Positions 36,901 through 47,221 are shown, numbered from the stretch's first letter. The stretch is 64,000 nt of DNA from Chrysopilus asiliformis (GCA_964034945.1 OZ035962.1:29154943-29218942), one strand, 5' to 3'. A program made the numbers and translations. Notes: generated from the letters alone by a model not told the origin.

Positions 36901-39900
36901 ATATTTTTAACACGTTCGTGACATTTGCTTTTTCAACTTTTTTTACATTTGGACATCGTGTACCACGGGTGGTACACTAGCGATTTGTTTTCTGGCGGGT
37001 GCGCGCCATCGATGGTACACGGTGCGTGTTTATACCCGTATGGTGAAACCAAAGGGTATATTAACTTTGCTTTACCGTTTGTAACGCCAAGATCTCGTCA
37101 TCACACACAAAAATGAATTACACCAGTGTGTTTAGAATGATAAAAAAAATTGAATTTTCCATGTCCGTCCGTCTGTCTGTCTGTCTGTCCGTCTGTCTGT
37201 CCGTCTGTCTGTCTGTGGCGCGGATTGCAGGCGCACGGATTGAGCTAGAGACTTGAAATTTTGCGCAGATTCGTTTTTCGTAAAATGCGAGGCTAAGTTC
37301 GTTAATGGGCAAAAATTGACCATTAATGGGGGTAACCCCCATACGAACGAAAACGTTTTTTGCGAATATCTCAAAAACGGTACATGTTATCAAAAAAGTG
37401 CAAGAACAAAAGTTATTTAGAATATAATTCTACATAAAACTCTCATACATTAAAATCCGATTGGAACAAATTTTAAAAAATCTTATTGGAAAGTTTGACT
37501 TCATAGTGGAATTTTGATAAAACTGTTCGCCATTCACTTAAATCACCATACGGGTTTTCAATAATTGCGAGATTGGCAATTATAGCTTTTGTTATGTTTT
37601 TATATTACTTCCACAAAAAAAACTACCGCACTATTTACTCGCGCTGTTTTAAAAAACTGTACATGTACCACCAGTGGTACATGATGTCTCGAACGTGTTA
37701 ATATTACCTAAATATATTAGAGGTTTTAGTTGAAAAAAATTGCGGCTCCAAAAAATTAAAATTCTTTTGACCGAAAATTTCAAAAAAAAAATTCTTTTGG
37801 GTTCGCAAATCCTCAGTAATATTCTGATTGCTCTGTCAACATAATACCTTCTGTACTTCAGTTCAATAGGTAATGTTGACACAATCGGTTGACACGAATT
37901 TTGTTATATTCATTTTTTCCCAAAACAGCATTAGTGTCGAAAAATTTTCAAAAATCCGTATTTTACCAAAAAAAATTATGTAGGAGGCACCCGTTATAGC
38001 TACCCTTACTTTTCCAAAAATTGATATAAAATTACAATTTTTGTAAAACTCTTTTACAATTTCAAGTCGCTAGGTCAAAGCGTCCTCGTGTTATTTAAGA
38101 TACGTACAATAGGTAGGTAGACCTTCAACCCGACGTTCCGACAGATCAATTTACACTCAGAAAAATGTTCAGGTCAACTTTTTGTCAGGGTAACTCTGAC
38201 CTTACAGAGGTTTCTGTAAGCCAGCTAGCGGTCAGAGTTAACCTATCTAAGGCCAACTCGTGCAGCTCCCAATGCCCTACTTCACCTGCTGGTGGCTTAA
38301 TTTCAGAATTTCTCCGACCACAGGTCAACTCAGTTTTACTTGCCCACATGCAGGCGAACGCGCGCCTGCCCGAGGCCAATTACGCCGTATGTAGGTCGTC
38401 GAATTAGCCTCCATTTTTCTGAGTGTACCGACAAACAGATGCACGGACATCATAATTTTTCCTGAAACGAATTTCGTACCTATCGGAAATTTTATATCTG
38501 CCCCCGTTCTCGAATCGGTCTCCGTCATGAATACAATACTTTCCTTCTATAGAAGAGGAAAGTAAAAATGATTAACTTTCTCAGTTTGGTTAGTCCGAAT
38601 TTGACCTTTTCACAAGGATGCAAATAATACCATGAAACCTCGATAATATCTTCTCACTAAATAATTCATAAACTACAAACAGAATTTTCAAATTAACTTT
38701 GTTGAAAATTCATTTTAGTTAGTTGAACTTTACCATTTCGAAAAACTCTTCATCTAACTGAAATTTAATATAACACGCCAATGAAACGAATATAACAAAT
38801 GGAAACTATTGGAAAACTTGATAACCTTTAAAATTTTCATCGCTTATTATTAGAAAACTAATTGAAAACTTAATTTATCTAACTTATATGACCTTCAAAT
38901 CAAATAATAAATATTAGATTTTCCATTCTTATTCTAACACTTATCCATTACTACTTTTGAAGGTAAAAAATTTAATTTACATTTTCTGTATCAAAATAGT
39001 GCCAACTGCAGCCATATTAGGAGGACCAGATCTCTATGTGGATAAGGGGAGCACCATTAACTTGACGTGTTCCATCAAATATAGTCCAGAATCTCCAACT
39101 CATATATTCTGGTATCATTATTCAAAGGTAAAACAAAAATTAAACATTTACACAATTGATTTAATTTCAGTAACGAGAAAGCGAGGCATGATATTTTATA
39201 TAAAACCAGTAACTTTTTAGGATTACATAAAATATTTATTTTGCATAAAAGACTAGAAATGAAAATGAATTTTCGCAATTCGGTAGCCACATTGAAAATT
39301 CATGGAATTTAATTTATTTCATAATTGAAATGAATTGAACTGAAAAAATATTCACCCCTAAAAATTTCTATTAATGTTTCGATATTTTATACATAAGAAG
39401 ATTTTACTCGCCTACAAAATTATCCGTGAAAAGCGATTTTCAGCCTTTCATTCACTTCCAAATCAAAATGAAAGCAAATGCTTTTTACATTCATTTAAAT
39501 ATATGTGATGAATAAAAACATTTGAAAGGGAATTCTGAATTTATTTGAAATTGTATTCAATTCATATGTGCATTTTGGCTTATAATCCATTTGTAAAATT
39601 AAAATTTTTTCTACTTGTTGGCATTGGTTGTTCTAGAAACAAATCCTTAACAATTCGAACTTATTTAGAAAAATAAACAAAAATTTGAAAGAAAAATATT
39701 TTGATACCTTAAATTCGATTCCATGTAAGGTTTTGTACGTAGGTTTTAGATATCGGCTAAAATTTTATGGCTTTATAAATATCATGTCTCAATATTTTTC
39801 AAATATTGTTTTATACATAAGTAAATTCTTTCTTAAACAAGTCTTAAATAATTCTTATGTTTTATGATTTCTTTATAACGCTAACTCGAATTTTGCATGC

Positions 39901-42900
39901 CAACAACAATTATTTAAAAAACCGAAAATTTGCAATATAAAAACAAGCTCCATCGCAGAGACTTTCAGTTAATTAAAAACCATACTTTTAGTTCATTTGA
40001 TTTACAAATTCGAAGGAAAACCGAAATAACTGACTGAATTTTCCATCTATTTCCCTCAGGTGCTCACGGACGATTCATCAACGAGAATCAGTCTCATCGA
40101 CAAGGGCGATGGCACGAAATCGATATTACTTATTGAGGACGCTGATATTACAGACTCGGGAAATTATTCATGCTATCCATCGAATACACCAATGGCAAGC
40201 ATAAGAGTACACGTGCTCAATGGTAAGTCTTACATTGATCCCATTATTATCATATTCAGTAATATCCCTTAGTTCCCATCCTCTTAGCAAATCACTGATT
40301 TTTTTTTAAATCCAAGAAATAAAACGGATTTTCAATTCGATTGGAAATTTTCCATAAATTTTTATACCAAATCTTCTCTACAGAACATAGAATTTGGCAA
40401 ACGAAATTATATACATACGAGTTCTAGATACATATGAGGAAAATTCTGAAAAACTGATTTTGGAGTCTGATATTAAGAGTTCCTGTACAGTTTTCCCGAA
40501 GGTTTTATGAATAATTACCAAATATGAAATCGATAGACATGTACCATGTCTCCTTCTTATATAGAATTCCTCCTTATATCCTCAAAAGATGTTTTTTTCT
40601 AACAGTGATTCTAAAAACGATAGTCGCCTTCCCAAAATTTACGGGTGTGTAGGATTTTTTTTCAAATATCTTGAGAGCCATTAACCCTTGTGTGGACACC
40701 ATGGTCTGGCCGGACCAATTTTAACTTTAAATGTTGTTGGTTCATGGAAAATATGATGGTAGCTAATAATATTTAATGAATTCCTAGAGTAACACGTTTT
40801 TAACGCATTCCTTGAAAAAATAATAATTTATTTAGTTGTATTTTAATTTTATCAAATAAACAAAGCTGGTATCCCTTTGATGGACAGCACTGGTCTCGCT
40901 AGACCAACTTATATTTTTCTTGAAAATGTCCTGTTTTTTGTGATAGCCAACTACAACAACTCCAGGAACAAGTGGCACTATTGTGTTTGAAAAAAAGATG
41001 CTGCCATTTTTGCCACACACATGACAAAACTTTTCGGAAAACTCGGTTTCCTTGTGTAGAATGTACGAAGCCAGTTTGCTTACAGCATTGTCATGCCTTC
41101 TATAAATGTTTTTCTTGCCTCAACGAAAAGCAAAATCAATAATTTCTTAAATTTCATCACTTTCATTTTTTTCTTTTATTATATTTTATAACAAACTAAA
41201 AAATTATGAAATAAAAATAATTAAAACGGGTTTTGCGTACAACCATTCTCTTTTGTAAACATGTCCAGATAGACCAGTGGTATACGACAATGATGTTTTG
41301 GGATGGTGTTCACACAAGGGTTAAAGATGTGTAAAAATGGTAAAAGAGAAAAACACAAGCAATTTTATTTTCTTTGAATCTGGTTGTATTCATTTTTTCT
41401 CAAAAGCACATAGGTTTCGATAAATTTTCATAAAACTGTATTTTGTCAAAAAAAAAATTGTATGGAAGGTACCCTTTAAAGCTAACGTTACTTTTCCGAG
41501 AGTTAATAGAAAACTGCGATTTGTACCCATTGGCAAAAAAAAATCTCAAGTCACTCAACGCTTGCCCGAGTTATTTAAGAGACTTCAAAAGGACAGACTT
41601 ACAGACAGATGCACGGGCATCCTCATAATTTTGCCTAAAACGGATTTCGTAATGATCAGGAAGTTTCTCTCTGCCCCCGTTCTCAAGTCGGTCTCCGTCA
41701 TAAATACAATACTTTCGCTCTATAGCAGAAGAAAGTAAAAATAAATAGCACAACCCTTAAAAATTACACTATTTTCAGAATTTTCAATCCATTTATTGAA
41801 AAAGCAATATGTCTATACATCATAGCCCGCCAATTTAATGCCGTTTCCGTTTTCCACATGTCTTGTAAGCCGCTTACATTCCCGATATCTCATCGTTTTA
41901 TTCGAGAGAATTGCGAGCTACAAGAAATATCCAGATGACAGTTCTAGGTTCCATTTTCAGAACACTGGAACACATCCTTACGTCACCGTCGTATCGCGTC
42001 GTCTTATCCTAGAATTATCGATTCCTGTCACCGACAGTTGAAATTTCGGGTTCACAGTACGATAGACAACAATTCGATATGTGATTGCATGCTTCACCAT
42101 ATAACGTGCTATTAAAAAGAGTACTTCTTACATACGCTTAGCAGCCCTTATCCAACTCCTGTTTTTTTTTTTTAATCCTGCACATTTCTTGTCTCATTAT
42201 ACGCCAGGCAGTACGACAGCATTCAGGAACGGTTCAGGAACAGCGTGAAAGGATCGAATTTCACCATGTCTAGGAACTGTTTTCAAATTCGAAGAGCTTT
42301 TCAATATAGACTCTGGATTTTTATATGAACGTAGGTAGGTTTATTCGGTGCACATGATCGGGATATATCAGGATATTAGGATACTTACAAATCAATCTTA
42401 TTAGTTACATTTCCCAGGCATGTCTATTTGACTATATCACGAACAAATTGCATTGATGTGACTTCAATAGTCTATAAGAATATTTGCGGTTGAATTTGAT
42501 ATCTTGAATTTCCCATTGTAAATAGTTGAACGATTCAACCCAATCACCCCATTAGGGGTATTTCAATAAAGTGACTCAACTAAATGAACCATACGAGTAT
42601 AACAACCTTGTGCACGTTCCACCTGGCTGTTGTTTGGTGCAAAGCCAAACCAAACCCATCAGATATTTAAATAACTTCAGGTATTCATTTTGAAAATTTA
42701 ATTAAGTTTACTCGCTCATATTAAAATGCTGGAAACTTCATCAATTTCCATGTCAATCAATTAATTTCCCTGTTAAAATGGTACTACGAAGCATTTTCAA
42801 TTAACAATTAATTATTAAATGAATGAATTTTTTATCTTGATTTTATTGGGGATTTATTTTTTTTTTCTTTTTGAATTTTCAGATTTAAATAAATCTTGAA

Positions 42901-44854
42901 ACAATCGTAATTTGATTAAAAATAATGAAAATGTTGATATTACATAAATGACTAGAAATAATATGAGCCTTCTTTTCAGAAAGCATTGCACAAACAAAAC
43001 TTTGGAACAACCAACCACTCAATTTAATTCCGGTTCTAATGCCACAACCAGCAAACTTTCAAAAAGAATTTTGCCACTCGGAAATATTATTTGGCACAAA
43101 ATGGTTTGCCCTCAGTTCAGATGTTATCTTTAACCCTTTTGCGGACACTGACGTTCACACTTCAAAAGTTGTGTTGCCAATAAAATCATGACTAGTATTG
43201 TTGTCATATAATGAATCAGTTTATATGGATTATGTGTGTTTATGGTCCCTTCAGAACTGCGAAATATTTTCGTAGCGTCGATACAAATTTACTAAAAGAC
43301 GAATTATTCCTGTAAATATTTTTCTACTTTTTTGTGATTGCCTGAACAACACGATGCGACGTGTGATAGTCTGGGTAGCCCATTATAAAAAGTGGTGTTC
43401 ATGAAAGGGTTAAAAAAAATCTAATTTCAGATCCAGTGCAGTCTGCTTAAAAGCACTATGGCTTAAAAGAACATCCCCCTTAAAGCACTATTTCTTATTG
43501 TAGCAGACTATGGTCCTTTCGAGTTCCAATTACTATATTCGAGAGTCTGATCAACAAAAGCCAATTGTAAAGGAGTCGTTAATAAACATTCGTTTAGATC
43601 ATTTCAATGTGTTTTTGTTAGTCCCGCCGCCCTTACATTATGGAGGTGCCTCGGAATCTAAAACATCCCGTAAAAGAATAACCCGCTTACGAGCATAAAT
43701 TTTGCGGTTTGGCGTTGAACTAATTCTGGACACCTTTGGAAAATATTAGAGGAAAAAACATTTGGGGCAGACCATAAAACACATGTGGCACACAAATTTT
43801 AGGCTTTTCAAACCCTTCCCCCCTCCACCTCCTCCCGTACCCCTTGTCAGACTTTTTCAATGGCGGTGCGTATAGTCGTCATATTATTGCAAAACCCCCT
43901 TTAAAACTATGACATAATTTTTGAACAGATAGAAAATCTTTTAGAAAAGCTAAGCCGGACGTCAAACACTCTAACTGGAAATACTCTCAACCAGTGAGTT
44001 GACATTTCGTCCCAGAATTATTTTTCTTTAGCCCTAGCTAGGCACGATGCGAAATTTGGAATTTTCACTTTTGCATGAAAAACTGTTATTAAAAGTTGCT
44101 TATAAGCAATATCGGACATCAAAGAGTTAAAACATGTTTCTTTTTGCTTTGAACTAAAACTAATATTCTAATAAGCGTATTTTTGCTATTAAAAATTGTT
44201 TTCTGTTTTCTCTAATCAAACTTGATTTAATAGCATTTTTAATTGAAAGTCTTCAATATGAAGAAGAAAATTACCACCGCAAATGCTGCTTTTAAAGGAA
44301 AAAAACCGACATTTTTTTCTATTAAAAGCCAAAACCATTCACCTTAATTAGAAGTTATTTTTCTTTCATCGCAGGTCCTTTTTTCATATTTGCTTAAAGT
44401 CCATTAATTTCTCAGAATTTTTCTTCAGATACGCTAAACGAGCTCATTTTGTTATTCAAGTTTCCATCCAAAGAATTTTTCATTTAAGTAAAATCGTTAA
44501 TTGCAATCTAACATGAGGAATTTTACAGCGTTTATTATATCTACATATTTTATATACAATGAATGCATCATAAAACTTATATCGCATACCTTTCTCCTGT
44601 CCCTAACAAATGTTGAGAATATTTCCATTAAATTGAAGGTACGTTCTTTTGTCTATTTCACAGGTGAACGGCCTGAGGCGATGCAAACCAGCGCTGCTGA
44701 GACATCTTTAGCACCGCCATCAGCGTACATTTTAAAACTTTTAGTTTTTATGTCATTTATATATAGCCAATTAAGTACGTTACGTTACATATTTCAACGT
44801 GAATTAAATTTTAGATGTAATCAGACACCGTCACACATGTACACACATCGGTGA
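29974..44854 (+). CDS. dpr: Dpr family cell-surface protein with two Ig domains, 5' end missing
   Basis: Exons join(29974..30161, 36170..36380, 39000..39127, 40060..40222, 44664..44854) splice in one frame with GT-AG borders and phases 1-0-1-0-1 to give 293 residues (first codon split) ending at TGA 44852-44854; optional exon 36483..36620 adds 46. Ig1 runs from PYFDLNMPRNVTSLVG, with cysteines in YLGCRV and YECQV and the core Trp in VAWIRHRD; the DLHILTVG and YTTDQRFQ stretches are Dpr hallmarks. Ig2 runs from VPTAAILGGPDLYVDKGS with cysteines in NLTCS and YSCYPSN. Four N-glycosylation sequons fall in the Ig domains. The tail GERPEAMQTS is followed by a hydrophobic run and a short polar end, fitting a GPI signal or membrane anchor. 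Known for the family: Dprs sit on neurons and bind DIP proteins through Ig1 in synaptic partner choice. By memory it is nearest the dpr1/2/3 group. The signal-peptide exon lies upstream and is not firmly located. Confidence 0.92.
30391..30635. mobile_element. MITE with 85-bp inverted arms
   Basis: The arms GGGCCCGTATTCTAGAACTCG... and (reverse complement) GGGGCCTAATTCTAGAATCCG... share ACCGAGTCAAATCTCTAC, GTGGTACAAAAAG and AACGAGCGAT around a 75-bp centre. It lies in the first mapped dpr intron, 230 bp after the exon. Confidence 0.8.
30691..30906. mobile_element. family D repeat, copy 2
   Basis: A single, non-palindromic unit from GAAAGAACGATACACG to TTGCATGGTTCTTTC, whose ends are short inverted repeats (GAAAGAAC). 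It carries the same TTTCATCCATATATGGCT and GCAGGGGGATGGTGAGG as 255-760. Confidence 0.75.
30907..33460. other. dpr intron DNA, no gene recognised
   Basis: AT-rich intron sequence. 32820-32945 is GC-richer (GTCGTCGTCGTC, AACCCTCTTTGACG) and may be a fragment of the CGTCA-type element family. Nothing else is supportable. Confidence 0.45.
33461..34060 (-). mobile_element. family A repeat, copy A4
   Basis: Inverted copy, full length, with the hairpin ATTGCCAGTCTGGCAAT at 33480, core GGGGGGTACCCCCC at 33723-33736 and a long GACGGACAGACAGACAG tract at 33850-33925. It lies in a dpr intron. Confidence 0.88.
34077..34680 (+). pseudogene. mariner transposase relic (lineage 1)
   Basis: 34130-34235 encodes HLKKAGYKTNIEVWVPHD followed by KQKNLID, the classic mariner linker after the HTH domains. 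After a frame change, 34250-34355 encodes LGLKVF and APSNYNLFPS, matching the region after the third catalytic Asp. The middle, with two catalytic Asp codons, is deleted, and the C-terminal part has several stops. It directly abuts family A copy A4. Confidence 0.75.
34765..35044. mobile_element. family E MITE, copy E1
   Basis: 280 bp with ends CACTCAGAAAAATG / CATTTTTCTGAGTG and TA on both sides (34763-34764, 35045-35046). Internal GCAGCTCCCAATGCCC and GGCGAACGCGCGCCTG are shared with 38154-38425. The 66-codon minus-strand frame recurs in both copies but carries no recognisable protein. Confidence 0.88.
35045..36169. other. dpr intron DNA, no feature seen
   Basis: AT-rich and not repeated in the window. 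Nothing supportable besides the acceptor of the next exon. Confidence 0.5.
36170..36380 (+). CDS. dpr: dpr exon: rest of Ig1
   Basis: The acceptor is CTTGTAATTTCAG and the donor is GTAGGT at 36381. The exon begins with GTG (VAWIRHRD) in frame with the preceding exon and ends in phase 1 after LNIV. It carries the core Trp, the RHRDLHILTVG segment, DQRF and the second Ig1 cysteine in AGTYECQVST. The intron before it is 6008 nt and contains a family A copy, a mariner relic and a family E MITE. Confidence 0.93.
36483..36620 (+). CDS. dpr: dpr optional in-frame exon between Ig1 and Ig2
   Basis: This 138-nt open segment is phase 1 to phase 1, so it can be included or skipped without shifting frame. 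It encodes 46 residues in an acidic, Tyr-rich linker with FLHQYYSDDAFHI, DDEFANIYG and PLQTVA. An in-frame TAA abuts the upstream acceptor (AG 36481-36482), so the reading frame opens exactly there. A second AG at 36505-36506 is 24 nt downstream and keeps the same frame. The donor is GTCTGT at 36621, a weak site. From memory, fly Dprs of this group have a similar QYYNDDAF...DEFAGMFGP insert at this place, which supports a real exon. Confidence 0.8.
36911..37697. mobile_element. TTAA-flanked piggyBac-type MITE split by family A
   Basis: Ends CACGTTCGTGACAT / ATGTCTCGAACGTG sit between TTAA at 36907-36910 and 37698-37701. Subterminal GTACCACGGGTGGTAC and GTACCACCAGTGGTAC palindromes mirror each other. 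Without the inserted family A copy (37029-37609) it would be about 206 bp. Confidence 0.8.
37029..37609 (+). mobile_element. family A repeat, copy A5
   Basis: Full-length copy starting TTTATACCCGTATGG and ending GCTTTTGTTATGTTTTTAT. The core here is GGGGGTAACCCCC. It is nested in a TTAA-flanked MITE, which shows that family A itself moves or is carried as a unit. Confidence 0.87.
37910..38570 (+). repeat. family C copy interrupted by family E
   Basis: CTAGGTCAAAGCGTCCTCG and TTATTTAAGATACGTACAA, then after the E2 MITE CAGATGCACGGACATC, TGCCCCCGTTCTCGA and GGTCTCCGTCATGAATACAA, ending GAGGAAAGTAAAAATG. Other direct copies: 41385-41740, 56180-57080 and 63720 to the window end. Confidence 0.75.
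38154..38425. mobile_element. family E MITE, copy E2
   Basis: 272 bp, ends CACTCAGAAAAATG / CATTTTTCTGAGTG, TA on both sides. Compared with E1 its left part is rearranged: GTAACTCTGACC is followed by an inverted GGTCAGAGTTAAC, making a small palindrome at 38191-38243. Confidence 0.87.
39000..39127 (+). CDS. dpr: dpr exon: start of Ig2
   Basis: It starts after ATAG at 38996-38999 (short, AT-rich acceptor) with two bases completing a Val codon, giving VPTAAILGGPDLYVDKGS. It carries the first Ig2 cysteine (INLTCS) and core Trp (IFWYHYSK). The donor is GTAAAA at 39128 and the exon ends in phase 0. The intron after it is only 932 nt. Confidence 0.92.
40060..40222 (+). CDS. dpr: dpr exon: rest of Ig2
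   Basis: The acceptor is TTTCCCTCAG and the donor GTAAGT at 40223. It encodes VLTDDSSTRISLIDKGDG, the ILLIEDADITDSGNYSC strand with the second Ig2 cysteine, and the closing IRVHVLN strand, ending in phase 1. The following intron is 4441 nt and holds two TTAA elements and a family C copy. Confidence 0.93.
40685..41320 (+). mobile_element. piggyBac-type element with TTAA flanks
   Basis: Ends CCCTTGTGTGGACACCA / (reverse complement) CCCTTGTGTGAACACCA lie between TTAA at 40681-40684 and 41321-41324. It has internal palindromes GGTCTGGCCGGACC and TGGTCTCGCTAGACCA and keeps the last part of a transposase reading frame. It lies in a dpr intron. Confidence 0.85.
40987..41142 (+). pseudogene. piggyBac transposase C-terminal cysteine-rich domain, fragment
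   Basis: One frame reads KKRCCHFCHTHDKTFRKTR, FPCVECTKPVCLQHC, HAFYKCFSCLNEK and TAA. The CxxC, RKTR, CxxCxxPVCxxH and CxxC order is the cross-brace zinc-binding tail of piggyBac transposases. The catalytic part is absent, so this is a relic inside a shortened element. Confidence 0.82.
41385..41740 (+). repeat. family C copy
   Basis: Contains GGTTTCGATAAATTTTC, the GATGCACGGGCATCCTCAT motif, CTGCCCCCGTTCTC, GGTCTCCGTCATAAATAC and the terminal GAAGAAAGTAAAAATA. Confidence 0.75.
41741..43129. other. dpr intron DNA, no feature seen
   Basis: Unique within the window; open frames have no recognised domain. Slightly GC-richer at 41840-42060. Confidence 0.45.
43134..43409. mobile_element. TTAA-flanked MITE, piggyBac type
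   Basis: Ends CCCTTTTGCGGACAC / (reverse complement) CCCTTTCATGAACAC between TTAA at 43130-43133 and 43410-43413; 276 bp with no coding sequence. Its ends resemble those of 40685-41320 but the body differs. Confidence 0.7.
43757..43930 (+). repeat. CCATAAA-type element fragment
   Basis: GGGGCAGACCATAAAACAC, then AGGCTTTTCAAACCC and a C-rich CCCCCCTCCACC. It is related to the fragments at 9300, 12860, 29376, 49495 and 63300. Confidence 0.5.
44664..44854 (+). CDS. dpr: dpr terminal exon: C-terminal tail and stop
   Basis: The acceptor is GTCTATTTCACAG. It encodes GERPEAMQTSAAETS, then about 25 mostly hydrophobic residues from AYILKLLVFMSFIYS, then a polar tail to THR and TGA. The GERPEAMQT opening follows Ig2 in fly Dprs as I remember them. 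The hydrophobic stretch followed by roughly 20 polar residues leaves it open whether it is a GPI-anchor signal or a transmembrane segment. Confidence 0.88.
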
Positions 44855-44984
44855 TACAATTTACATTCATCATCACATTAGGTAAAAAGTTACAGAAAAC
44901 ATTCATCGCTTATCTCAACATTACTAATTATCTGAAACATTTATGTATATCCTTTTATCCAACTGTTCTAACTTGAAAATAATT

Positions 44985-45095
44985 AATAAAAAAAATATTG
45001 TAATAAATATAAATATTCTAATAAGAATGGAAATAATTGTACATAATGTCCCATAACAGGTAACCTATTTTTGTTTATTTTTTTGATACAATAAA
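44985..45095 (+). promoter_or_regulatory. candidate dpr polyadenylation signals
   Basis: AATAAA hexamers lie at 44985-44990, 45002-45007 and 45090-45095, 131-236 nt after the dpr stop. AATAAA is common in such AT-rich DNA, so which one is used cannot be told from sequence. Confidence 0.4.
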
Positions 45096-45637
45096 ATTTA
45101 TAACACTATTTTTTTTGTAAGAATATCACACCCTTTGCACTAATTTTCCATTGACACTTGTCTTCACAAAAATACACAGCAGTTACTGATTTTTTTTTTT
45201 TTTTTAAAAAAGCTCAGATTGTATGAAATGCTAGATTTTTACAGGAGGTAAAATTGATTTTCTGCAAGGTAGGGTTGGTTATCTCCAACCGACGCGGGCA
45301 TATGCGTTTAATGTGAGAGTTTGTTTGTTAGTTGGTCCTTACTTTATATCTTTTGAACCACTTAACCAATTTCGACCCGGTTTTCGTAATTCAGGTGGAG
45401 ATGAAGATTACTAAAATAAATCTTTTTGAATCTACAAAAATATGAAAAAATATTAACCGCTGTTAAAAAAAACTTATGGCAATTTCGAATCTCAGATTTG
45501 AACCACGCTCTACTCTAGAGTCGGAGATTGTCTATTTTATTCAATACAATTTTGCTCTGAAAAAATAGTCAACATTCGATTTAAAATCTAAGATCGAGGA
45601 ATTTTCAAGCCAAAAGAGAAGGAAAAAGTAAAAAAAA

Positions 45638-46215
45638 ACATAACAAAAGCTATAATTGCCAATCTGGCAATTATTGAAAACCCGTATGGTGATTTAATTG
45701 AACGGCGTATCAAAATTTCATTTGAATTCAAATTTTCCAATAAGATTTTTTTAAAACTTGTTCCAATCGGATTTTGATGTATGGGAGTTTTATGTAGAAT
45801 CATATTCTAAATAACTTTTGTTCTTGCACTTTTTTGATAGGATGCACAGTTTTTGAGATATTCGCGAAAAACATTTTCGTTCCTATGGGGGATACCCCCC
45901 CCCCCCCCCCCCCCCCCTAATGGTCCATTTTTGCCCATTAACGAACTTAGCCTCGCATTTTACGAAAAACGAATCTGCGCAAAATTTCAAGTCTCTAGCT
46001 CAATCCATGCGCCCGCAATCCACGCCACCGACAGACAGACAGACGGACGGACGGACGGACAGACGGACAGACGGACGGACATGGAAAATTCAATTTTTTT
46101 ATCATTCTAAACACACTGGTGTAATTCATTTTTGTGTGTGATGACGGGATCTTGGCGTTACAATCGGTAAGGCAAAGTTAATATACCCTTTGGTTTCACC
46201 ATACGGGTATAAAAA
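45638..46215 (-). mobile_element. family A repeat, copy A6
   Basis: Inverted, nearly full length. The hairpin ATTGCCAATCTGGCAAT is at 45656. The core has turned into a run of 23 C at 45895-45917. The GACAGACAGACGGACGG tract is at 46030-46080. Confidence 0.87.
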
Positions 46216-46343
46216 CCCAAACTCCCCGGATGGGCTCGTACTCCGACAAAAAGGCTAAAATCTTTTCCCACCACACCATCGATGCACTTAAAAGTGAACA
46301 ATTATTAAAGATTTAATTATAACGAAAATATTGACCTTTTGTA

Positions 46344-47221
46344 AAGGGTGTTTTTTTTAGACGTGTGGTTTTCAAGAAAAAAAAACGCATATAATTTAAT
46401 GTTATGGCCAAGAGTTTAGCTTTATTATAAAAATAAGGGTTTGCCATTATGTTTTAAAAATGATTTCGGGCAAGTGGCCGCCGCGGCTGGCTCGAATAAA
46501 TTCCAGCCGAGAGGCCCAATTTTCGACCACTTTTTGCAGCAATTGGGGCCGTATGTCAGCAAAAACGCGCCGAATATTCTCTTCCAAGGCGTCAATCGTC
46601 TCGGGCTTATCTGCGTAGACAAGCGACTTCACATAACCCCATAAAAAATAGTCCAGCGGTGTTAAATCGCACGATGCGCTCACCAAAAATTTCCTTCAAT
46701 AAATTGATTGTTTCGTTGGCTGTATGGCATGTAGCGCCGTCTTGTTGGAACCAAAGGTCGTCCACATCAACATCCTCCAATTCAGGCACGAGAAAGTCAT
46801 TAATCATGGCTCTATAGCGTTCCCCATTGACTGTAACATTATGGCCGGCTTCATTTTTGAATAAATATGGACCAATGATTCCCTCTGCCCATAGCGCACA
46901 CCAAACAGTGACTTTTTGAGGATGTAACGGCGTCTGAAGAATGGCTTGTGGATTATGATCCCTCTAAATGCGACAATTTTGCTTATTGACGTACCCATTC
47001 AACCAAAAGTGAGCTTCATCGCTGAACAAAATTTTCTTGTGAAAATCGGGATCGGTGGCCATCTCGTTTTGGGCCCATTCACCGAACGTGCGACGCGCTT
47101 GATGGTCGTTTGACGAAATGGCAAACCAAACTGAGCATAAATCAAGTGACAACTGTCAAAAAGACCAACTTCGAAAAAAGTAGTGCCAGATTGAAAACCA
47201 CACGTCTAAAAAAACACCCTT
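46344..47221 (-). mobile_element. mariner element, internally deleted (lineage 2)
   Basis: Inverted ends AAGGGTGTTTTTTTTAGACG / CGTCTAAAAAAACACCCTT (about 30 bp, continuing into GTGTGGTTTTCA) are flanked by TA at 46342-46343 and 47222-47223. At 878 bp it is shorter than a full mariner of about 1.3 kb. Confidence 0.88.
46447..47152 (-). pseudogene. mariner transposase, broken, N-terminus missing
   Basis: Pieces of the catalytic domain are seen in order on the minus strand: RRTFGEWAQNEM and KKILFSDEAHFWLNGYVNK (first Asp), a middle part with stops in the frame, then DVDDLWFQQDGATCHTA (second Asp), and, after a deletion and frame change, SCDLTPLDYFLWGYVKSL (third Asp) through SRGGHLPEIIFKT and a stop. 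The HTH region is gone. The enzyme cannot be made from this copy. Confidence 0.85.

Noticed and set aside
44501..44663. Upstream extension of the dpr terminal exon frame
   Set aside because: It is intronic: a good pyrimidine tract and CAG acceptor precede 44664 and the phase fits the previous exon only from there.
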